Positions 15,966-23,771 of a stretch of DNA of 44,532 bases are shown here, one piece after another. The notes below the pieces were generated by a model. It saw only the letters and a program-made list of their open reading frames with translations. It had not been told where the DNA came from and ran no database searches. The first letter of the stretch is position 1. The number at the start of each line of letters is the position of its first letter. The stretch comes from a virus. The position numbers were made by a program, and so were the translations under genes. Where the stretch lies: the IMG/VR virus record IMGVR_UViG_3300035156_000361, positions 1 through 44,532 of that record; one strand, written 5' to 3'.

Positions 15966-18500
15966 TTGCACGATCTGGTCGACGCTGCCGTGTCGGCCGG
16001 GGCAACCCACGAGGTTCCCCGGCTGACGCAGGTTCAGCTTGAGGAAGAAATGTACGCCTTCGGCCGCGCGCGAACGCAGCGCATGATGTCCCGCAACGAG
16101 GAAGGCGGCCGAGCCAACAATAACCCCTATGCCCAGGCGATCTACCGGCGCTTCGTGCTGCCGCTCGCCGCGATCATCAAGGAGGACACAGACACCAAGA
16201 AGCCCGGCCGTCGCAAGGCGCACACCGCGCTGCTCCTGCCGATGGACCCCGAGGCCGTCGCCTACCTCGCCGTCAGAAACGTGCTCAACACCCTGATGAA
16301 CGGCACCGACACCGCTTCTGGCGGCGCGAGCACGGGTCAGCACCCCAGCGACCACGGAAGCGCCGTCGGCGCGTCGGCGCGGGGCGTCGTGAACGCAGTG
16401 GGCAAGGCGGTCTACCACGAGCTGCTGCTCGGCCTGTTCGAGACGGCGGCGCCGGACCTGTTCTTTACCCTGGTCAACGACCTTGGCCGCCGCATGTCAA
16501 AGTCCGAGCGGCACCGCATGACGGTGTTTAAGCTCCAGGCCAAGGATAACGGCATCCCGTTCCCGGAATGGGGGACGGCTGGCGTACAGCAGGTCGGCGC
16601 CTACCTCGTGGACCAGCTTGAGCAGCTCGGCCTGGTTGAGACTTCGACGCTCACCATCGGCGCGTCGCGAGCCAGCGCCTTGCGGACTCGCATCGACGTG
16701 CGGCTGACGGGAGACGTGCTGGAGCTGATCGGACAGATCAAGGGGCACATCGTCGAGACGACGCCCTACTATCTACCGTGCATCGAGCCCCCGTGCGACT
16801 GGACGAGCATCCGGGATGGTGGCTTTCATACAAACGCCATGCGCCGGATGCAGCCCTTTGCAGTGCGCTCCCATGGCGGTTGGAGTGAGTTCGACGACTA
16901 TGACATCGGCACGATCCTTGCCGCCATCAACTCGCTCCAGCGGGTGTCTTGGCGCATCAACGGCGCCGTGCTCGACGTGGTTCGCCAAGCGGCTCGGCAC
17001 TTCGATATGGAGGAAATCCTCAGCCAGGCGGAGTTCCCGGCGCCCCCCAGACCCGTTTTCCTCACCGACCGTCCGGACCTAAAACAGGAACAGATGACGC
17101 CAGACGAGCTGGCCGCGTTCATCGACTGGAAGCGAGCCAAGTCGCAATGGTTCACGGAAATGAAGCTACGGGGCACCAAGTACGGTCGCTTCTACACGGC
17201 CACCACCGTAGCAGATAAGTTCCGAGGCTTCTCGGCAATCCATTTCGTCTACTTCGCCGACTTCCGGGGGAGGCTCTACGCGCAGACCACCGGCGTCAGC
17301 CCGCAGGGCTCCGACATGCAGAAGGCACTGTTACACTTCGCCGACGGCAAGCCGCTTGACACGGTGGAGGCCGAGCACTGGTTTATGATCCACGGTGCCA
17401 ACAAGTGGGGCCAGGACAAGCTCCCGTTACAAGATCGGATAGCGTACATCCGCAAGTATGACCGGCAAATCCTAGAGTTTGCGGCCGACCCTATTGGCTG
17501 CAATGACTGGCGCGGCGCAGACAAGCCTCTACAGTTCCTTGCGTGGTGCCTCGAATACGCAGAGTGGCGCCGCTCTCCACATACCTTCGTGAGCCGACTT
17601 CCGATTGGAATGGACGGCTCTTGCAACGGCCTCCAGAACTTCTCCGCGATGCTGCGCGACGAGGTGGGCGGAAAGGCGACCAACCTGGTCCCGGCTGCGA
17701 TACCCCACGACATCTACCAGATGGTCGCCGACGTGACCGCGCTGGGCCTGCGCCGAGCCGAACCTGACGAGCACGGCTACCGGGACCGTTGGCTGGCGCA
17801 CGGCATCGGCCGCTCCCTGGTAAAACGGTCGGTGATGACGCTTCCTTACGGCTCGACCCGGTTCTCCTGTGCAGACTTCATCGTCGACGACTACCTCAAG
17901 CAGGGCAAGGCAACCCAGTTCGCCCGAGAGGAGTATCGGCCGGCAGCGCAATACCTGTCCCACTTCGTTTGGGATGCCATAGCCGAGGTGGTGGTCAAGG
18001 CCCGTGAGGCGATGACTTGGCTACAGGCAGGTGCCCGGCAGATCATCAGGGCAGGGCAGGGGAGTGTGCGTTGGGTCACTCCAGCCGGCTTTCCTGTAAC
18101 CCAGTATTACCAGGAGCAGGACAACCACCGCATCCGCACGAGCCTGTGTGGCAACGCCTTCCTCCGGCTGTCGGTCGACAACGACACCCCCGACGGACAC
18201 CGGCACCGTAACGGCATCGCACCGAACTTCGTCCACAGCTACGACGCGGCTCACCTCCACCTCGTCACGGTGGTGGCGACGGCCGAGGGGCTGAACCTCG
18301 CGATGATACACGACGACTACGGCACCCACGCAGCCGATGCTGCGCGACTCTACCGGATTATACGCGAGGTGTTCGTGGCCATGTACGAGAGCTGTGACCC
18401 GCTCGCCCAGTTCGCCGAGACCTATGATCTGCCGGCGCCACCCGCGCGCGGCGCCCTCGATCTGCGGCAGGTGCTGGACTCACCCTACTTCTTCTCGTGA
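15966..18500 (+). CDS. Single-subunit DNA-directed RNA polymerase (T7 type)
   Basis: Protein of 844 residues. The TTG at 15966 is taken as start because the following block VQLEEEMYAFGRAR is typical of this family's N-terminus; no strong ribosome site is visible. All catalytic motifs are present: D550 in MDGSCNGLQNFSAML (motif A, T7 D537), R616, K620 and Y628 in RSLVKRSVMTLPYGS (motif B, T7 R627/K631/Y639), and D783 in MIHDDYGTHA (motif C, T7 D812). It lies directly upstream of the virion genes, the phiKMV-type position, and is followed within one base by a phage promoter motif. It should transcribe the structural and lysis genes from that motif. Confidence 0.96.
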   Translation: MHDLVDAAVSAGATHEVPRLTQVQLEEEMYAFGRARTQRMMSRNEEGGRANNNPYAQAIYRRFVLPLAAIIKEDTDTKKPGRRKAHTALLLPMDPEAVAYLAVRNVLNTLMNGTDTASGGASTGQHPSDHGSAVGASARGVVNAVGKAVYHELLLGLFETAAPDLFFTLVNDLGRRMSKSERHRMTVFKLQAKDNGIPFPEWGTAGVQQVGAYLVDQLEQLGLVETSTLTIGASRASALRTRIDVRLTGDVLELIGQIKGHIVETTPYYLPCIEPPCDWTSIRDGGFHTNAMRRMQPFAVRSHGGWSEFDDYDIGTILAAINSLQRVSWRINGAVLDVVRQAARHFDMEEILSQAEFPAPPRPVFLTDRPDLKQEQMTPDELAAFIDWKRAKSQWFTEMKLRGTKYGRFYTATTVADKFRGFSAIHFVYFADFRGRLYAQTTGVSPQGSDMQKALLHFADGKPLDTVEAEHWFMIHGANKWGQDKLPLQDRIAYIRKYDRQILEFAADPIGCNDWRGADKPLQFLAWCLEYAEWRRSPHTFVSRLPIGMDGSCNGLQNFSAMLRDEVGGKATNLVPAAIPHDIYQMVADVTALGLRRAEPDEHGYRDRWLAHGIGRSLVKRSVMTLPYGSTRFSCADFIVDDYLKQGKATQFAREEYRPAAQYLSHFVWDAIAEVVVKAREAMTWLQAGARQIIRAGQGSVRWVTPAGFPVTQYYQEQDNHRIRTSLCGNAFLRLSVDNDTPDGHRHRNGIAPNFVHSYDAAHLHLVTVVATAEGLNLAMIHDDYGTHAADAARLYRIIREVFVAMYESCDPLAQFAETYDLPAPPARGALDLRQVLDSPYFFS

Positions 18501-18521
18501 TTTGATACCGTCCTGCACAAG
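18501..18521 (+). promoter_or_regulatory. Phage RNA polymerase promoter, copy 1 (structural block)
   Basis: TTTGATACCGTCCTGCACA followed by AG, immediately after the RNA polymerase stop codon. The same 19-base core recurs at 33594 (identical) and 41237 (one change, G to C). It precedes the small ORF at 18534 and the virion genes. Assignment as a promoter for the phage polymerase is inference from recurrence, orientation and position. Confidence 0.8.
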
Positions 18522-18533
18522 GAGCATCATCTA

Positions 18534-18713
18534 TTGCCCTCGGGTAAATCCCAGGATGTGATCCGGCTGACGCCGGAAGTGTACGCCCAGCTCGAAAGAC
18601 AGTTGGTTCCTCTGCACGTCGACAACACCACCACGGACCTGCAAGCCGGCTACCAGCTCGGTATCCAGAAGGTCCTCCGCATGGTCCGGGATGGGTTCAC
18701 CATCGGCGCGTAA
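18534..18713 (+). CDS. Small hypothetical protein (59 aa)
   Basis: TTG start with AAGGAG ten bases upstream. The product begins MPSGKSQDVIRLTPEVY and contains a central LQAGYQLGIQKVLRMVRDG helix. It is the first ORF behind promoter copy 1 and overlaps the acetyltransferase-like gene by 23 bases. Other phages of this layout also carry small unknown genes here. Function unknown. Confidence 0.6.
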   Translation: MPSGKSQDVIRLTPEVYAQLERQLVPLHVDNTTTDLQAGYQLGIQKVLRMVRDGFTIGA

Positions 18714-19128
18714 GATTGGCCCGGCCGACTTCGGCCTAATCCAGTCTGCGCTCACAAGCCTCGTCTCGGGGCTTCGGGACAACCGCTCCAAGGCGATCTT
18801 CCAGATACTCGACGTCCCGGCTGCCATGCGCAGCCTGCGGGACTTCGATCATGCATACATCGTCGAGGATGCCTTCCTGGTCGTCTACGAGCTGACCGTC
18901 CCCTGGTACTCGGACGCGCTGCTCCTCCAAGAACTGCTCATCCTGCGCCTGCTGCCGGGACCGGACTTCGCCATCGTGCCGGAGTTCCTGGTCCAGGCGG
19001 CGCAGACAGCGGGAGCTCGCCTCGTCGTCGCCGGCACTGCGCTGGCCACATCAGACCGGGCGCTCTCCCGTTTATATCGCTCCAGCGGCTTCTCCGAGGC
19101 CGCCCTCACACTCACCAAGGAAATCTAG
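18691..19128 (+). CDS. GNAT acetyltransferase-like protein
   Basis: Protein of 145 residues. A GNAT-like arrangement is visible: a beta strand with FLVVYELTVPW, a helix/strand region, then RLVVAGTALATSDRALSRLYRSSGF, which matches the C-terminal GNAT pattern of a Tyr/Phe-containing helix and final strand. The Q/R-x-x-G-x-G/A cofactor loop is not clear, so catalytic activity is uncertain. Acetyltransferase-like genes occur at this place, just ahead of the portal, in several T7/phiKMV relatives. The start ATG overlaps the previous gene by 23 bases. Confidence 0.6.
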   Translation: MGSPSARKIGPADFGLIQSALTSLVSGLRDNRSKAIFQILDVPAAMRSLRDFDHAYIVEDAFLVVYELTVPWYSDALLLQELLILRLLPGPDFAIVPEFLVQAAQTAGARLVVAGTALATSDRALSRLYRSSGFSEAALTLTKEI

Positions 19129-19131
19129 CCC

Positions 19132-19449
19132 ATGGGCTTTCTCGGCCTTGGCGGCGGCAAGAAGGCCGCCAAAATCCAAGCGGCGGCCACCATCAAGTCC
19201 GCCGAAATGCAGGCAGGGTCCGACCGCCTCACCGCCCAGGCAGCCCAATCGGCTCAAGAGACCATGCTGGCGCAGACCCGCGCCTCCGAGCGCGCGTCCG
19301 AAATCCTCTCGGTCCCGCAGGAGAAGGTCGACGTGCAGCTTGCAACGGACGCCACCCCCTCGGAAATCGACCCAGGCACCGGCCGCCGCAAGACGGCCAG
19401 GTCGCCGTTCATGGCGCAGGGCCAAGCCAGCGCGGGCGTCCGGCTCTAA
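19132..19449 (+). CDS. Small virion-region protein, Gly/Ala-rich (105 aa)
   Basis: ATG three bases after the previous stop. The N-terminus MGFLGLGGGKKAAKIQAAA is glycine/lysine-rich and followed by a long Ala/Gln/Ser helix (residues about 12-60). This resembles the small helical structural or scaffold-associated proteins found before the portal in phiKMV relatives. No enzymatic motif. Probably a minor virion or assembly protein. Confidence 0.65.
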   Translation: MGFLGLGGGKKAAKIQAAATIKSAEMQAGSDRLTAQAAQSAQETMLAQTRASERASEILSVPQEKVDVQLATDATPSEIDPGTGRRKTARSPFMAQGQASAGVRL

Positions 19450-19737
19450 GTGCCGGGCGTCTACGCGGAATACTTCTTCCCCGACACGCAGCCCGATTTC
19501 GACAATGGCAGCGGCGGGGGAGGGGGCTCCGCCGGCACGGGCCAAGCGCCCACCATCGTGCTCGGTCTCCCGACCGCCGCGGCGCCGCCCTTCCAGCGCA
19601 ATGACGAGCCGACGCCTGCACCCGAGCCCGTCAAGGCTCAGGCCGACCGCGACGCGCGGAACCGGCAGCGGCTGGCTCGACAACGCTTCATGGCCTCCGG
19701 GCCGCGCCAATCCGGCGTCAACATCAAAGGAACCTAA
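19450..19737 (+). CDS. Small Pro/Gly-rich protein before portal (95 aa)
   Basis: GTG start falls immediately after the previous TAA and the stop overlaps the portal ATG (TAATG). The sequence has a Gly-run (GGGGG) and Pro/Ala-rich linkers with an Arg-rich C-terminal helix (RDARNRQRLARQRFMASG), so it is likely largely disordered. A minor head or assembly protein is plausible from position; nothing more can be said. Confidence 0.6.
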   Translation: MPGVYAEYFFPDTQPDFDNGSGGGGGSAGTGQAPTIVLGLPTAAAPPFQRNDEPTPAPEPVKAQADRDARNRQRLARQRFMASGPRQSGVNIKGT

Positions 19738-21260
19738 TGGCCGCAGCGGGCAACGCAGCGGGTCGGTGGTCCCAACTGAACGGCCAGCGTCGCGGGTTTA
19801 TCCGCCGCTGTGAAACCTATGCCGGCTACACGCTCCCCAAGATTTGCACCCCCGAAGGGTACAAGCAGGAGAACGACGAGCTAAGCCACGACTTCCAATC
19901 GGTAGGCGCACAGGCCGTCAACCACCTCGCAAACAAGGTCATGCTGGCCCTGTTCGCGCCGTCCCGGCCGTTCTTCCGGCTGGACGCCACGCCGGGCATG
20001 AAAGCCCAGCTCAGCGAGCTTCGCGCCAGTGCCGCCGACATCGAAGGCATGATGGCGCAAGCCGAAAAGGAGGCCGTCCGCACCCTGGACCGTCTCGCCC
20101 TTCGGCCCAAGCTCTACGAGGGCGTCAAGCACCTGATCGTCACCGGGAACGTCCTGCTATGTCTGGAGGACGGCTTCCGCGTGGTTGGCTTGAAGCGTTA
20201 CTGCGCTCGCCGATCCACTTCCGGCAAACTGCTGGAACTACTCATTGCCGACCCCGTGCAGTTCGACGAGCTGGACGAGGACGTGCAGGCCGTGTGCCGG
20301 CGCTATCAGCGGTATCAGTCGGACCACAAGGTCACGCACTACCGCTGGATCACCCGCCGGGCAGATGGCGATTACGTCCTCTCCCAGTGGGTCGACAACT
20401 ACCAGCTCCCCAAGGAGTTCGCGGGCAAATGGCCCGAGGACAAGCTGCCCTACCGTGTGCTGACCTGGGACCTCTCGGACGATGCCCACTACGGCACCGG
20501 CCTGGTCGAGGACTACAAGGGCGACTTCGCCGGCCTCTCTGCGCTTTCCAAGTCGCAGGTGATGGGCGCGGTGCTCGCCTCCGAGTTCCGCTGGCTGGTC
20601 AACCCCGCTGGCATGACCAAGCCCGAGGACCTGCAACGCTCGCCCAACGGCGCGGCGCTGCCCGGCAACAAGGACGATGTGGTACTGGTCGAGTCCGGCA
20701 AGAGCCGCGACCTCCAGGTCACGCTCAACATGACCGCCGAGTACGTCAACCGGATCGGCCGCGGCTTCCTTCTAGGCGCCACGCAGATCCGCAACGCCGA
20801 GCGCGTCACGCGGGAGGAAATCCTCCTCGTTGCAAACGAGCTGGAGACCTCTCTGGGCGGCGCCTACTCGCGCCTGGCCGCGGACTTTCAGCTTCCGCTC
20901 GCCTATTGGCTCATGGCCCTCATCAAGCTCGACATCGACGGCTCCGGCTTCGTGCCCTCCGTCGTCACCGGCTTGGAGGCGCTGTCCCGTACCGGCGACT
21001 TGGAGGACTTGAAGCTCTGGCTTGGCGACATGGCTGCCATCGCGCAGCTCCCGCCGACCCTCCAGGCCACGCTCAAGATGCGCGACCTAGCGGTTGCCCT
21101 CGCAGCGCCACGGCGCGTCGACGTGGGCGCCTACCTGAAATCCGACGAACAGATTGCCCAGGAACAGGCCGCCGCAAGGCAGGCCGAAATGGAGCAGACC
21201 GCCACTGAGGCGGGGATCACTGCGGCGGTGGACAGCACCGTCAATCAAGGAAACCAGTAA
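19737..21260 (+). CDS. Portal / head-tail connector protein (T7 gp8)
   Basis: Protein of 507 residues; AAAGGA lies eight bases before the ATG. Length and layout match the T7 gp8 family (about 535). Recognisable blocks include FQSVGAQAVNHLANKVMLALF near residue 60 and the TREEILLVANELETSLGG segment in the crown/stem region, followed by helices at the C-terminus (EQAAARQAEMEQ). Twelve copies would form the DNA entry vertex that binds terminase and the tail. It is followed by the scaffold gene in standard T7 order. Confidence 0.92.
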   Translation: MAAAGNAAGRWSQLNGQRRGFIRRCETYAGYTLPKICTPEGYKQENDELSHDFQSVGAQAVNHLANKVMLALFAPSRPFFRLDATPGMKAQLSELRASAADIEGMMAQAEKEAVRTLDRLALRPKLYEGVKHLIVTGNVLLCLEDGFRVVGLKRYCARRSTSGKLLELLIADPVQFDELDEDVQAVCRRYQRYQSDHKVTHYRWITRRADGDYVLSQWVDNYQLPKEFAGKWPEDKLPYRVLTWDLSDDAHYGTGLVEDYKGDFAGLSALSKSQVMGAVLASEFRWLVNPAGMTKPEDLQRSPNGAALPGNKDDVVLVESGKSRDLQVTLNMTAEYVNRIGRGFLLGATQIRNAERVTREEILLVANELETSLGGAYSRLAADFQLPLAYWLMALIKLDIDGSGFVPSVVTGLEALSRTGDLEDLKLWLGDMAAIAQLPPTLQATLKMRDLAVALAAPRRVDVGAYLKSDEQIAQEQAAARQAEMEQTATEAGITAAVDSTVNQGNQ

Positions 21261-21263
21261 AGC

Positions 21264-22037
21264 ATGACCGTTGAGGTCACTGGCGAAAACCAGAACCAGA
21301 ACACCCCGGCCGTAGACGCGAACACGCCCCCGGCGTCCGCACCGGCCACGCCGCCCGCAGCCCCGGTCATCGACCCGAAGCTGAGCACGGACCCGACCCC
21401 GCCTGCCACCCCGCAGACTCCCTCCGGCCCCGAGGCCGTCACCTACGAGACCACCGGCGACGCCGGCCTCGACGTGGCGCTGTCCTTCGTCGGCAACCTC
21501 GGCATCGGCCCGGAGCATCCGGCCATGGTGGCTACGGCCAAGGGCGACTTCTCGCTGATCGAGGCGCACCTCGCCACCCTCGGCGACAAGGCCACCGGCT
21601 ACCAGCAGATGGTCCAGCTCGCGAAGGACGCCTACGGGCGTAGCGAGGCGACCAAGGCCGCCACCGCCCAGAAGGTCAGCGCAGCCGTGCTCGCCGTCGC
21701 CGGCGGGCAGGAGCAGTGGGACGCCGTGAAGGCGTGGGCCGGCAAGGAAGCCAGCCCCGAAGAAAAGACCGCGCTGAACGCCATGTTCGACGCCGGCCCC
21801 GTCCAGGCTCGTGCGGCAGCCATGCTGCTCACCACGATGTACCGCGACGCTTCCGGCACCACGGTCAATCCTAAGAAGGCAGTGGGCCAAGGCTCCGCCG
21901 GCACCCAAGTTCCCAGCGACGGTCCCCTGAACCCCAGGGAGTACCACGCTGCCGTCCAACAGCTCCGCACCACCCTCGGTTCGCGGATGGACGCTTCCCC
22001 CGAATACGCCGCGCTGCGCGCCCGGCTCCGCCGCTAA
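21264..22037 (+). CDS. Scaffolding protein (T7 gp9)
   Basis: Protein of 257 residues, the expected length. The N-terminus is Pro/Ala/Thr-rich and disordered, the middle is acidic and helical, and the C-terminus contains REYHAAVQQLRTTLG, typical of the part that binds the capsid protein. AAGGA precedes the ATG. Position between portal and major capsid gene fits T7 order. Confidence 0.88.
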   Translation: MTVEVTGENQNQNTPAVDANTPPASAPATPPAAPVIDPKLSTDPTPPATPQTPSGPEAVTYETTGDAGLDVALSFVGNLGIGPEHPAMVATAKGDFSLIEAHLATLGDKATGYQQMVQLAKDAYGRSEATKAATAQKVSAAVLAVAGGQEQWDAVKAWAGKEASPEEKTALNAMFDAGPVQARAAAMLLTTMYRDASGTTVNPKKAVGQGSAGTQVPSDGPLNPREYHAAVQQLRTTLGSRMDASPEYAALRARLRR

Positions 22038-22067
22038 CCGCGGCCGTCAATCACCTCCAAGGATTAA

Positions 22068-23084
22068 ATGCCTCTTTTCGACGACGCCGGTAACATCCCG
22101 GCGAACACCATCGTTCGTCCCGGTCAGCTCGACCAGACGGGCGACATCAACGCGGCGGCTGTCACCGAGTATCAGCAGCATGTCGAGCACACCATCGAGC
22201 GCAAGTCCAAGCTGCATGGCTGGGTTCCTGTTCGTCCGGTGCGCGGCACCAACAAGATCGGCTCGTTCGGCTTCGGCGAGAGTTCGGTCCAGAAGCTGAC
22301 CGTCGGCGAAGCGCCGCCCGCCACGCCCATCGACATCGGCCGCAACACGCTGACCGTCGATACGGTCGTGCTGACCCGCCACGCCGTCCCGATGCTGGAA
22401 GTGTTCCAGACCCAGTACGACGCGCGCCAGGAGATTGGTGTCGAGGACGGCCGCACGATGGCCAAGTTCATCGACCAGTCCTACTTCATCCAGGCCGCCA
22501 AGGCCGCGATGACCGCGAACTCGAAGTATTCCGCGACCGCGAACAAGCCAGCGGGCTTCAAGGGCGGCTCAACCAAGGTGCTCAGCGCCGCGGGCGACAA
22601 GACCGACCCGGCCAAGCTGTACGCTGCCATCCGCGACCTGTTCGTCACGATGGAAGGCAAGGATGTCACTCCGCAGGAGGACGACATCATGCTGTGCTTC
22701 CGCCCCGAGCAGTTCTACTCGCTCCAGGACGCCGAGCAGATCATCAACGGCAACTATGTGACCGCCTCTGGCACTCGCATGGAGAACGTGGCGATCTTCA
22801 AGGCATTCGGTTGCCCGGTCGTGTCCAGCAACAACATGCCGAACTCGAACATCGCCGGCCACTTCCTGTCGAACGCCGGCAACGGCAACGCCTACGACGG
22901 CGACTTCACCAAGCTGGTCGGCCTGGCCTTCTCGCCGCGCGCCCTGCTCGCCGGTGAGACCATTCCGCTGGAGTCGGACCTGTTCTGGGACAAGCTCTAC
23001 AAGAGCTGGTTCGTCGACTCGCACTGCTCCTACGGCGTGACCGTGGACCGCGCCGAGTACGCTGGCGCCATCCTGCTCCCGTAA
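22068..23084 (+). CDS. Major capsid protein (T7 gp10 type, HK97 fold)
   Basis: Protein of 338 residues, with AAGGA seven bases before the ATG. It has the N-arm (LDQTGDINAAAVTEYQQHVE), an E-loop region (VRPVRGTNKIGSFGFGES) and the P-domain helix around QTQYDARQEIG, all of which are typical of gp10 proteins. The codon choice is biased to C-ending codons, consistent with high expression. An intrinsic terminator follows directly, as in T7. Confidence 0.93.
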   Translation: MPLFDDAGNIPANTIVRPGQLDQTGDINAAAVTEYQQHVEHTIERKSKLHGWVPVRPVRGTNKIGSFGFGESSVQKLTVGEAPPATPIDIGRNTLTVDTVVLTRHAVPMLEVFQTQYDARQEIGVEDGRTMAKFIDQSYFIQAAKAAMTANSKYSATANKPAGFKGGSTKVLSAAGDKTDPAKLYAAIRDLFVTMEGKDVTPQEDDIMLCFRPEQFYSLQDAEQIINGNYVTASGTRMENVAIFKAFGCPVVSSNNMPNSNIAGHFLSNAGNGNAYDGDFTKLVGLAFSPRALLAGETIPLESDLFWDKLYKSWFVDSHCSYGVTVDRAEYAGAILLP

Positions 23085-23102
23085 GCCTGTAGTCAGGCAC
23101 TG

Positions 23103-23137
23103 GCCCCGCCTTCCTTCACCGGAGGGCGGGGCTTTTT
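23103..23137 (+). terminator. Rho-independent terminator behind the capsid gene
   Basis: GCCCCGCC (23103-23110) pairs perfectly with GGCGGGGC (23125-23132), with further TCC/GGA pairing inside, followed by TTTTT. It lies 18 bases after the capsid stop, the place of T-phi in T7, and would limit tail and ejection gene expression relative to capsid. Confidence 0.93.
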
Positions 23138-23156
23138 CGCGTTTCAGGAACCTCGC

Positions 23157-23756
23157 ATGACCTTTCTCACCCGCCTCGACGTGGTGAATGAAATGCTCGC
23201 CTCCATGGGCGAAGCACCACTCAACACCGAGGACGAGGGCCACCCCCTCTACCCGCAGGCCAGCCGAATGCTCGACGTGGCCTCCTACCGCACCCAGGCC
23301 CGCGCCTGGTGGTTCAACACCGAGCTGCTCCAGCTCTCCCCCGACGCGGCCTCCAGCTTCGTCTACCTGCCAGACGACACCATCCGGGTGGACCCGCGCG
23401 AGCCCAGCCTGAACTACGTCCAGCGTGGCCGCCGTCTCTACAACCCGGCCGGCTTTCCCAACCAGGACCCCTACAAGTTCTCGGCTCCGGTGACGGTGTG
23501 GCTGGTCCGGCACCTGCCGTTCGGCGACCTCCCGGTCCCGGCGCAGCTCGCCGTCTCCTACGCCGCGCAGGTGGACTTCCAGCGCAGCTTCGACGCTGAC
23601 CCCAACAAGTATCAGCAGCTCGTGCTCCAGGCGCGTGAGGCCATGCTCCACCTCAACGCCGATCACATCCGCAACCAGAACGTGAACCTCCTGCACACGC
23701 CGTCCGTGGTCGAAACCATGAACCGCGTCGCGCCTCGCGGGCTCACCTACCGCTAA
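23157..23756 (+). CDS. Tail tubular protein A (T7 gp11)
   Basis: Protein of 199 residues, the family's usual length. Start is ATG with AGGA upstream. It opens with LDVVNEMLASMGEAPLNT, a segment highly typical of tail tube A proteins, and has YRTQARAWWFNTE and AVSYAAQVDFQRSF later. It forms the 12-fold ring between portal and nozzle. Confidence 0.93.
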   Translation: MTFLTRLDVVNEMLASMGEAPLNTEDEGHPLYPQASRMLDVASYRTQARAWWFNTELLQLSPDAASSFVYLPDDTIRVDPREPSLNYVQRGRRLYNPAGFPNQDPYKFSAPVTVWLVRHLPFGDLPVPAQLAVSYAAQVDFQRSFDADPNKYQQLVLQAREAMLHLNADHIRNQNVNLLHTPSVVETMNRVAPRGLTYR

Positions 23757-23771
23757 GGAACAGCAGCCCGC

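Noticed and set aside
18501-18536. Host sigma70 promoter (TTGATA box)
   Set aside because: The spacer is conserved among the three copies and no -10 box is shared at a fixed distance, which fits a phage-polymerase site better.
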